Source of the DNA: Chloromonas sp. AAM2
Taxonomy: Eukaryota; Chlorophyta; Chlorophyceae; Chlamydomonadales; Chlamydomonadaceae
Direction: 5' to 3'
Length of the DNA stretch: 19,374 bases
Assembly: GCA_004335635.1 (NCBI GenBank)
Contig: QAXH01005111.1
Span: 1-19,374 of the forward strand
Positions 8,360 through 16,389 of this stretch are shown here, piece by piece. Within the stretch, counting starts at the first letter, position 1. Every line of letters begins with the position of its first letter. The notes below the pieces were generated by a model. That model was not told the DNA's origin, searched no databases, and was given only the letters and a program-made list of their open reading frames with translations. The translations under genes and the position numbers were made by a program.

Positions 8360-11300
8360 TTAACCAAGAGCAGGTGTCATGTTCAACAGGACGTCTGCCA
8401 GTGATGGCCCTGGTGGCACGGGAGGCTCCTGATCGCAGCGGTGCAGCCCCACACCAATGCACCTATCAGCCAGCGATATGCTGTACTTGGCCACTTCTGG
8501 CTGCCTGCACAGCAGCCTGCGAAACTCGTTGTGACAGTAGTCAGGTACCTGCATGCACATGTTGTAAATCAGGATGAACACAGAAACCCAAGTGCTGCGG
8601 AGAGAATGCCAAACGTGAACGAAAGAAGCAATCGTGCCAAGGCCACGCATGTTGCCACCTGCTAACAAGCAGCTTATGGGCAGAAGGAGGCCAAATGTAA
8701 AGCACTCATACCCACACAACGACGCCGATGCTCGTAATAACGATGCTCGAATATTAGAGTATTCTGCAATGCTCACCCTTGCAACTCTTCCAATGCCTTT
8801 TTGATCTACCTTTCACTTTCACTCACCTTCTTTTCTCTTGCACAACCACAAAACTTGCCAGGTGTCCACACCAAATGTCGGTTGTACGTTACATCCACCG
8901 CACATCGGACCTCAATGGCGAGGATCACAAGCTCAGCCCTACCCACAAGGTGTGGTTTCCTTGGTAATGCCTTCCAGTCCTGTTCAGGCCACATGAGAAT
9001 AATGTTAAGCTCTGCAGGCTAACGATGCCAGACCCACCGCCCTCAGAGCCAGTGCGCAGTCGTAGGAGCAGCAGCCCAGCTGAATGCTGAGGTCTCCCGC
9101 GCAGCCCAGGCTGGTGTTAGCAATCAGCTGAAGGCACATGGACGAGGCGTCGGAGACAAGCTGCAGCGTCCGGCTTGCCACGTCACGGGGGTTGTACCTT
9201 GGCCAGAACACCTTAGCTATTGGGCACTGGCCTGTACAACCAACAGCAGCCAGAGCAGAAGTGTTGCTCCAGCAATCAGATGTCTGAAGGGTGACAATCA
9301 GAGCGTCATATCACGGCCAGGGCACCTCAGACACCGGTATTGACCACCCAACAACAAACAACGCGCAATCAAGTGATTACATATATGTATATAGCGTGTG
9401 GGGCCCCCCTGTGATTATTGTGATTCTATTATTATACTAGTGGCCCGGCCGCGCTCCGTGCGGCGGACCGGGACCGGGACCGGACAGTGAGAGTTGTGCA
9501 GAGTGCTGTGACAGTCAGCGGCAGTGCTGTGACAGGGTGTGGCAGTGTGTGGCAGTACATGGCAGTGCTGTGACGGTCGGTGCCTGCCAGTGCTGTGACA
9601 GGTTGTGAAAGGCTGTGACAGGGTGTGACAGGGCGTGCGAGTTGTGCAGGGTGCTGTGACAGTCAGCGGCAGTGCTGTGACAGGGTGTGGCAGTGTGTGG
9701 CAGTACATGGCAGTGCTGTGACAGTCGGTGCCAGTGCTGTGACAGGCAGTGACAGGCTGTGACAGGGTGTGACAGGGCGCCAGTATATAATATAATAATA
9801 AATATATTGGACAGAGAGAGAGGGAGGGAGAGAGAGAGAGAGAGAGATTACATCCAGGGGGGCCGACATCTTCTTATGAGCCGACATGCACAGAGCGCAA
9901 ACGCTAGCAGGTAATTGATGCCGTCCATGGCCTGTGTGGAGCAGCACCACCAGCACGGCAAGCGTCGCATTTGCTAGTCAACAGCTCAAAAGCATTGCTC
10001 TTGGCATTGAGGGCCTGCTAGAGATACCTTCAACAAATTCGTACTTGCTGGCACATGGGGATTGGCGTATTTGACACTTGGTAGCCTGAGCCTGTGACAG
10101 ATGACGAAACTTTTGATGATTCTGATGAGTCTCTTGCCATGGTTGTGCTTTGCGCTTGGCCATTTGACTGTGCATACGCCTACCTACCACTGTCAAGTTT
10201 GCTGCTGTTGCTGGCGGACAGTGGCGACTAGTATCGACTCAGCGACAACAACACTCTGCTTGCAATTGGGCAGGTTGGTATTGATCGGTTGAAGGAAACT
10301 CAACTCCCAGCAATTGTCCCTGAAAACTGCCTTACCTTTGACGTGGGACTCTGAATTTACAAGAAGGCAGGTACAGGAAGCAAATCAAGGCCACAGAATA
10401 AAAGTCTTTACATAAAGCCTTTACCTGTGGGTGATTCTATGAGTGGCAGGCTCTGCGTGTTGTCCATCCTGCTTTCATTTTCAAATCCCTGCAAGGATAT
10501 GCAGGTGGAATCACACACGTCAGCAGTAAGAAAAGACATACACATACATACACATACACGTCAGGTAGCCAGATTCGCAGAAGGAAAGTGGACGCTGGTC
10601 GGAGTAAGGAAGGAGGCCAAGCGGTTAAGCCCAAACCGCATGCAACACTTGAAGTTGGTTTACCCTATCTCCCTTCTCTCTTTCTCATGCCATCTTGGTA
10701 CCGCCCGGCCCATTGGGACGCCGTTGTCCTCATGATTCTCTTGCTCCAGCTGCCTTTTCATCCCCATAATCAAGTGCGCTTGTACCGCTGCATTGTGCAC
10801 CGACTTGCCTGTGAAAGTTTTCAGCTGGCTGTCAGTGGTCCCCATGCCTGTCAAGCGGGTTCCCAAGGACGTGTACACTGACACGCCGTGACCTACCGGG
10901 ATGCAATGCGTCTGCTTGATGAATTCAACAGTGAAGCCTAGCTCTGTGAGAGTCACAAATAGTTCAGCATGATGCAGTGCCTTCTCACCCGCTTGACTTC
11001 AGGCATGGTCTGCTCAGCACCCCACTTCTATCAGCACAATGGGCTACCCTGCTGGCCAGGTCAGCCAATGTCTCTTCCGATAGGACCATGATATCTGGCT
11101 TTGTGAAATTCTGTACCTGCTCTGGGCTGGGCGCTGTTGGAGCCAGCTGTAACCAGGCAGCCTTTTTCACAGGTTGTGCTCAAGGGGTGATGCTGTGCAA
11201 AAGTATTCTGGGATGAAAACACCTGGACGCACTTGTACGCAAAGTGCTACGCTGCCAACCGTCACTAAACAAAACGTACACACACGTGTCGCACCTGGCA

Positions 11301-14300
11301 TGTGAGCGTCACGTTTGCACACCTCTGTGCAGCGTTGAAACTGCGTTCAAGGGCAGCCATACAATACTATGAAACACACAAACCAGAACAGAGCTCTTCA
11401 AACTTGGTAGAGCTGCCAGTCAACTGTCACTTTGGAACTATTTAGATGCAGCGAATAGCGTGGTATCACTAGCGCAAGCCAGCAGGGCTACTAGGGAAGG
11501 CTATTGTCGTACAACTTCAATGAGGTTGACAAAGTGGCAAAGGCATTGTCCGTGCAATCAGCATTTGCAGGTCGGTCGATAGGCTGAAGCTTCAGCTTTA
11601 CGCAGTACAGCTACGCCATGCAACTTGACGCTATGCTGACCACCACCTTGAGAGCACAAACAAGGGTCAAACAAGGCTTTCTGCAGCAATTAACAACCCG
11701 CTTACAAGTACTTGGTCATGCCTGGCATGCGAAAGCAGAGGGATCGTAGATAGGACCCCAAACATGCAACAGGCAACTGCAAGCAAGTGCAAGGTGAGCA
11801 TAGTTTACTATAACGAGGGTTTACTGCTTTTCGCTTGCCTAGACCCAATGGAGTTACATGCTGCGTTATTGGTTTGTCATGCAGGATAATTCAAGTGCTG
11901 GAGGCATGATACATGCATGGTACGGATCCACTCACTACCACCTCGAAATTGCAACGTAATGCTTGCCATATTAACACCCAAGTGTGGAAATTCAATCCTC
12001 ACCTTCTCTATCAGTGATTGCTTCGTGCAAGACTCTTTTGCAGCCAACTTCCAACTAGCTAGTGGTCTTACTACTATCACGTGCACGTTAGCCTTGCTCG
12101 CAATCAAGTACCTTACCTTCTCTATTATGGCGCGACATCGCAGTGAACAGCAGCCGGACATATACGCCAGGTCGTCATAGCATGAGGGCAGGTACATAAG
12201 TGCCATGCGCAAGCAGTCGGCTTGTACGTCTTCAGCGAAAGCCAGCAAGCTGTCGTAAATGAGTGACCCTGCGAATACAAGCAACACTTTCAATTACGCC
12301 TGTCTGTTCTTGCGCCTGTAGCGACGGAGCAAGGTCTCTTAACACTCTTGCTGGCGACGACAAGGTCTTGGAGGCAGTCGTGCGCTCGCATACGCACCGT
12401 TGAAGTCCGGCCACAGTTGTGGCTCTTGCCGAGAGCATTCAGCGTAGTACAGAACGTCGCGTTCTTCAGTCGTCAGAATCGCACTGGTGTTGGCAGCGGT
12501 TGGGCCTTTACGAACCTCAGGCAGGTCCAGACGAGTTTCGTTGACTGGACAGGCCAGCTGAGCATCGAGGGAAGTGGCAGGGAGGCAGCGGTCCAGTACG
12601 CCCGAGATGTGGGGGATGAGGTGGGTGGCATTGCTGCAAACGTACCTCCAGAAAGGGGTGAGGCACTCGATACCCAGAGTCTGCATCTGACAGAGAGGGC
12701 ATGTAGCAAGTGCCCAGCGTTGATCACTTGGTATCGGGATGAAGGTCACGACCATTACTGCCATGCGCTTGCGCGCGCTGACTGTCGCGCTGACTGTGGC
12801 CAGCATGCGCATGCATTTCAAGCTGAACACGGTCACATGCGCTGTACCTGGTGAGCTACTACATCCACACGAACATATATATGAATGTGGTATGAGTATG
12901 GAATGAAAAGTCCGGCTATTGCTGCAGCGCTGTCATGATATGCACAGTTGCATATGCGTTTGGAGAGGGGGAGAATGTCACAGTTGTGTGACCTCCCGTT
13001 TCCTCACTTGCAACTCTCGGGAAATGGAGCACAGAGTACCCCCAGGACACATTGAACACGGGGGTTTCTGGTCTTGTGCTACCCGTAGGCCTTTAGGCTT
13101 TTACAGTTCTTTCTTTCGTTCATTCCCACGCTACAAGCGCATGCTCGCCATCACGAACCGAAGCGCACGATGCACTTCATCAGTCGCAGCTTAGTCCTCG
13201 CAGTGCAAAACATCCGATGCGATTAGGGCGGTGTAATAGCGCACACATGGCCTGGGCTACTTCGCTTCGCTGGTGTGACCATGCGAACACTCACTTACCA
13301 TTCTCACGACCCGCTCACAGCCAGGCGTGCAGCAACCCGACTGCAATGAAAGGTCTTGAAGGCAGACTGCCAAGCCTGTCGCCACAATGCTGAAGCAGGC
13401 TGCAAATGGTGGTGTCCAACAGCAAAGCACAGTGCTTTGGCAGCTCGTAAACATCAGTTCCTGATGAGATTGATCACAACTCTATCAATACTTCCAGCAC
13501 GTTAGGCACATGATTCCCATCGTCCTTCTTTATGGTTTGTTAGTTTTTGGCAACCATGGAATCAAAAGCGTGCACTTGCTGGCTAAAGAACAGCATCGCA
13601 TCCTGGCCTTTGCTGCCTCTGTTGGGACTGAGGTTTATTTAACATGGCTGTGTGCATGTCAGTGACGTAGGTTTTAAACTTGAAACGTTTATTATAGACA
13701 GTGAAAGACCGCCGCTAGCGGCCCCGTGAAATCAGGCCTTTTGAAGAAATGTTACGGGTGGCAGTTACCGGCTGCCCGTAGGAAACCCAGGCCCGAAGGG
13801 CCTGGGTTTACCGGGCCGTTTCTCAACCGCCGGTCCAACTGTCGGGCAGGGTTACGGGCTGCCCGTGAATTCGCAACACTTTACGGGCTGGACTTGAACA
13901 CCATGCCACCAAAGAAGAAGCTCAAGGGCGGTTGCGAGCAGGACCTGGGCGGACACAGCCGACGCTAACAGCGGATCAAGTTGAGCTGGAGGAAGAGGGT
14001 GTACGTGAGCTACGCAGCAACACACGCGCCGGCCCTTCAGGTGTGTTCTGCCTGATCTGTGTATGTGGCTGCATGCTTGCGCTGCCTGCCGTCCTCTCCA
14101 TGTTCTGCCTATGCATTCTTACCCTCTCCATGTTGCATGCCTGTCTTCCCATGCTCTGTACGTTGTTGTTGCCCTCACATGCTCTGCACATCCATGCGCA
14201 CCCTCTCATGCTTTGTACGTCTCTTGTCATGCTTTGCAGGTGGCAACACTCGGCATGAGCTCACTTAACCAGCAGCCCGTGAATGTGCAGCCCATGCCAG

Positions 14301-15310
14301 GCAGAGTTTACCGGCAGCAATCGGTTACTGAGCGCCGTGCCCGTAAAGCAAAAATGCAGTTTACCGGCAGCCCGTGAAAACAAAAATCAGCCGGTCTTTC
14401 ACTGATTATAGAGTCCCTACGGATTTCTCCATACGGATTTCTCCATACAGAGAGAGGAGACAGCACGCTCTAACTGCCAGCAAACAGCAAACAGCATGGG
14501 TAACAGCCATCATGGCCCGCTGCAGGAGGTGTATATAACCAGTTGAAGCTAGAAGGGTGAACCTTCGCAGACCTTCCCCAAACTGGTTATAGAGTCCCTG
14601 GTCTCATGTGCATGTTTGTCACGAGCTTGGCTTGAGCAGAGCTGTTTTTGTTTTTTGAAAGCACGTGGCATGCACCAATGTGGTCTGTCTGTTGCCGTTA
14701 CCCACCAGGCGTCATGACTCCTTCCAGCTCACCAACTAGGTCGCGCAAAAATGTTGCTGGGAGCAAACAGAAGGGGAGCTGATGGTTGGATGGACGTGAT
14801 GCACGATCATTGAATGTGCTGGGTCTGGCATGCAGGGCCTCTGCACATAAATGTACTAGTACACATACCCTTCTCGTGGCTTGTATTTGATGCGTCGCCA
14901 CAGCGGCATATGAGCGTGTACGACATGCGTCATCGCTCACATTAACAGCTCACACGCATTTCACACACCCTCCATTGTGACAGCCTACCAGAAAGCGCAA
15001 CAGATGGCAATGACAACAACGCGTTAACATAAATCAACCTACCAGAAAAGTTGGCGTGCGGTATTGTCGGCACGGGACAACCCGGTTGATGAAAGACAGA
15101 TGGCGATGGCTGCTGGGGTGGTGGAGTGCCATCGCGGGGTCGCTGCTGTTCGGGAACTGTCCTGAGCCCGGTGGTGAAAGATGTCGTTTGGCTGGCAACT
15201 GAGTTGATTGAGGACACGACGAGATAAGTGGCCAAAAGACCGCGGCAACGAAGCTCACGAGCCAAATGTCGCAGCTGCCGGGCGGGTCGCGTGGGCGCAC
15301 TTACTGTCAT
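8360..15310 (-). CDS. Gene B: secreted Cys-rich repeat protein, nine exons
   Basis: Paralogue of gene A, unnamed family. Exons, minus strand: 15310-15043, 13399-13299, 12686-12398, 12268-12117, 11776-11706, 11340-11295, 10488-10425, 9231-9038, 8548-8360 (TAA). Total 1374 nt, about 457 aa, open throughout, with GT-AG borders at all junctions. Exon 1 starts at ATG 15310 and encodes an Arg-rich n-region, a hydrophobic core (GLLATYLVVSS) and INSVASQ, a good signal peptide. A TPPPQQPSPS stretch and HANFSG follow. Unit 0 has QSGCCTPGC. Unit 1 has ECLTPFWRYVCSN, LWPDFNG and SGCCSLRC. Unit 2 has VACLGSYLRSLC, TKYFFNAAQRC and LGCCSYDC. The terminal half-unit begins VPDYCHNEF. Exon 7 is 64 rather than 79 nt and reads SLPLIESPT where A and D have LP[IL]VATS. 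Intron 1 (1643 nt) carries a hAT element and a MITE; introns 6 and 7 carry other insertions. No disabling change was found, so I call it intact. Confidence 0.83.
9308..9379 (-). pseudogene. truncated relic copy of family exon 8 (5' end)
   Basis: Inside intron 7 of gene B, about 80 bases upstream of the intact exon 8, the plus strand reads GGCACCTCAGACACC, identical to gene A at 3470-3484. Similarity to gene A extends on both sides, from CGGCCA to the intronic AACGCGCAATCA. Read on the minus strand it encodes VSEVPWP, as in gene A, and then hits a stop (TGA). The remainder of the exon is missing. It resembles gene A more than gene B's own exon 8, which points to unequal exchange or gene conversion between paralogues. 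Confidence 0.7.
9443..9785. repeat. minisatellite with GC-rich border and 148-bp period
   Basis: A GC-rich patch with GGACCG repeated in tandem (about 9463-9482) is followed by a region built from CAGTGCTGTGACAG and GGTGTGGCAGTG motifs. A segment starting GAGTTGTGCAG at 9491 recurs at 9639, a period of 148 bases, and the two copies are nearly identical for about 90 bases. Open frames here are by-products of the repeat. It lies in intron 7 of gene B. Confidence 0.9.
9782..9847. repeat. AT-rich stretch and GA microsatellite
   Basis: TATATAATATAATAATAAATATATT is followed directly by a GA-rich run (GAGAGAGAGGGAGGGAGAGA and more). These are simple repeats continuing the minisatellite block in intron 7 of gene B. 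Confidence 0.9.
10530..10560. repeat. ACATAC microsatellite
   Basis: Repeated CATACA and CATACACA units lie in intron 6 of gene B, about 45 bases upstream of exon 7 on the minus strand. Simple repeat with no further inference. Confidence 0.85.
10660..11170 (-). pseudogene. frameshifted ORF relic inside gene B intron 6
   Basis: Two minus-strand open frames abut: 11170-10985 (61 codons, containing FTKPDIMVLSEETLADLASR) and about 10980-10660 (containing ALHHAELFVTLTELGFTVE, then HGVSVYTSLGTRL). They lie in different frames and overlap in a few bases, as expected from one ancestral reading frame broken by a small indel. Composition is protein-like, but I do not recognise the family. Because the stretch lies wholly inside an intron of gene B on the same strand, an inserted transposon or retrocopy fragment is the likeliest origin. 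Confidence 0.4.
13783..13809. repeat. perfect 12-bp stem hairpin in the hAT element
   Basis: AAACCCAGGCCC at 13783-13794 is followed by GAA and by the exact reverse complement GGGCCTGGGTTT at 13798-13809. It lies among the subterminal repeats near the left end of the transposon and could be a transposase-related structure or a product of subterminal repeat rearrangement. Confidence 0.9.
13903..13968 (+). pseudogene. possible transposase N-terminal fragment in the hAT element
   Basis: A 21-codon frame begins at an ATG in a favourable context (ACCATGCC) and encodes MPPKKKLKGG followed by a short tail. The basic start looks like a nuclear localisation signal, which is common at the N terminus of transposases. 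A CAG|GTGTGT about 70 bases downstream of the stop resembles a 5' splice site, but no frame links the two cleanly. I infer a residual first-exon fragment; it could be chance. Confidence 0.3.
14419..14446. repeat. 14-bp tandem duplication
   Basis: ACGGATTTCTCCAT occurs twice in tandem at 14419-14432 and 14433-14446, just outside the right end of the hAT element in intron 1 of gene B. Confidence 0.9.
14535..14590 (-). mobile_element. MITE-like element, copy 2 (56 bp)
   Basis: The ends ATAACCAGTT (14535-14544) and AACTGGTTAT (14581-14590) are perfect 10-bp inverted repeats. Its reverse complement aligns with 6836-6906 over the whole length apart from an internal gap of about 15 bases. It lies in intron 1 of gene B, about 130 bases from the hAT element. 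Confidence 0.78.
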
Positions 15311-15387
15311 CGCGATGATTCTAGGATTTCTGGATGCCACATCTGGTATGATTCATCTGATGACTAAGAAAGTCGAATGCGCCAGCA

Positions 15388-15432
15388 ACGTGTCGGAGCA
15401 CGAAACAAAAACGTGTCGGAGCACGAAACAAA
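15388..15432. repeat. 23-bp tandem duplication upstream of gene B
   Basis: ACGTGTCGGAGCACGAAACA followed by AA(A)A occurs at 15388-15410 and 15411-15432. A partial echo, TTCGGAGCACGCAAAACA, is at about 15480. The tandem lies 80-120 bases upstream of the gene B ATG on the minus strand, so it may be in the promoter or 5' UTR. Confidence 0.88.
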
Positions 15433-15735
15433 TACAATTTGGAAACCCTGTCTGCTTTTTTTCATGCTTTCAACACTGCGTTCGGAGCACGCAAAACATG
15501 CAATTAATTTTGTTTCGTCGACATGTTACAAGGCTCAACCAGGTTAACGCAGGCTAGCCACTCGTAGGAACTGTCTGTGTTCGGCTCTGTATTGGTGTCC
15601 TGATTGGTGCGTGGGTTTACTGGTTGTTGTGCATTCCTGCAGAGCGCACGTGCTCTATGTGCTGCCACACAAACAAAATTTTGACAAATTGCATGTCATT
15701 TCCGCCACTCAAAGAGAAAGGGTGTGGAAGGCAGC

Positions 15736-15774
15736 CTGAGGGGTGAGGTCAGGGGCCCCATGTCACCCCCTCAG
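15736..15774. repeat. imperfect inverted repeat around GGGGCCCC
   Basis: CTGAGGGGTGA at 15736-15746 pairs with TCACCCCCTCAG at 15763-15774 with a single bulged base, and GGGGCCCC lies between the arms. It could form a stable stem. No terminator or RNA role can be shown. Confidence 0.7.
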
Positions 15775-16389
15775 TCCCTCAGCAACCAGTTGGATGTTGA
15801 ACCAGACGATATGGTTGAGGATTGACCATATTCACCATATGGAATTTGCATTTGCACTTTTTTTTTTGCATTTGGCCTCAGAACCAACTCAAACTACTAC
15901 AGGCACTGGATGCTGATTCATACGACAGCCTACTTGCACCTCAGTGCTTACCTGCAGTCCACAAATGAGCTGTTTGTTTTGAGTGGAGGTGGCGATTTCC
16001 CTCTGCTCTTGCTGCTCAGCCAAGCTTTATGATTCCAACGGATGCCCGCACCATCTGGTCTGCCCGCACCTATGCAGTCCCCCGTCATACATTGACCAAC
16101 TATTGGAAAACGGTCTTCGCAAGCTGCTATCCAGGGCTGCTAGCAGTTCAGCCTCGGTACCCATCCTCGTCTCTTGCACGGCTTGATAGCTTCCGCCGGC
16201 GGGTTCCGTGCATGTGGGCCCCCATGCTGTCATCTCTTCTTGTCTTGTTCGCCCTTGGTGCACGAGCGCCCCCCTGGTATGATCTCCCTGTAATGTATGC
16301 TTCCTGATCATGTTTCTTGCATGGCCTGCCGCTGCTGTTTGCGCTCGGTGCATGTGCGGGGGCCCCGCTACTATGGTCTCTAGACTTAA

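Larger units (their letters stand above)
13691..14412. mobile_element. hAT-type DNA transposon, non-autonomous, with 8-bp TSD
   Basis: The 13-bp terminal inverted repeats CAGTGAAAGACCG (13699-13711) and CGGTCTTTCACTG (14392-14404) match exactly. They are flanked by perfect 8-bp direct repeats ATTATAGA at 13691-13698 and 14405-14412. Eight-bp target duplications and TIRs beginning CAGxG are hallmarks of the hAT superfamily. The element is 706 bp without the duplications. Its subterminal regions are dense in TTACCGGCAGCCCGT or TTACGGGCTGCCCGT motifs in both orientations, as expected for transposase-binding sites. It is too short for a full hAT transposase and so would depend on a relative elsewhere. 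It sits in intron 1 of gene B. Confidence 0.92.
15311..16389. other. intergenic region between genes B and D
   Basis: Apart from the 23-bp tandem and a GC-rich palindrome, nothing is recognisable. Open frames on both strands at 15980-16350 overlap one another without motifs and are not called. The high-coordinate end should hold the 3' UTR of gene D, the low end the promoter of gene B. Confidence 0.45.

Noticed and set aside
9415..9956. Minus-strand open frames rich in His, Cys, Thr and Leu
   Set aside because: They follow the 148-bp minisatellite and GA microsatellite and have no other protein character.
10028..10091. Alternative 64-nt exon 7 for gene B with matching phases (0 then 1)
   Set aside because: It has good splice borders but no similarity to exon 7 of A or D, whereas 10488-10425 starts GGATTTGA and encodes SLPL…G like gene D.
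12348..12854. 168-codon plus-strand open frame
   Set aside because: It is antisense to gene B exon 3 and the adjoining intron sequence; the minus strand has the conserved family residues and splice borders.
13726..13968. 80-codon plus-strand ORF in the hAT element
   Set aside because: Its first part is a translation of the subterminal repeats and the palindrome; only the MPPKKKL end has any protein-like interest.
15308..15340. Open frame of gene B exon 1 extending to 15340
   Set aside because: It begins with GTG; the first ATG is at 15310 and gives a good signal peptide, so the extra codons are taken as 5' UTR.
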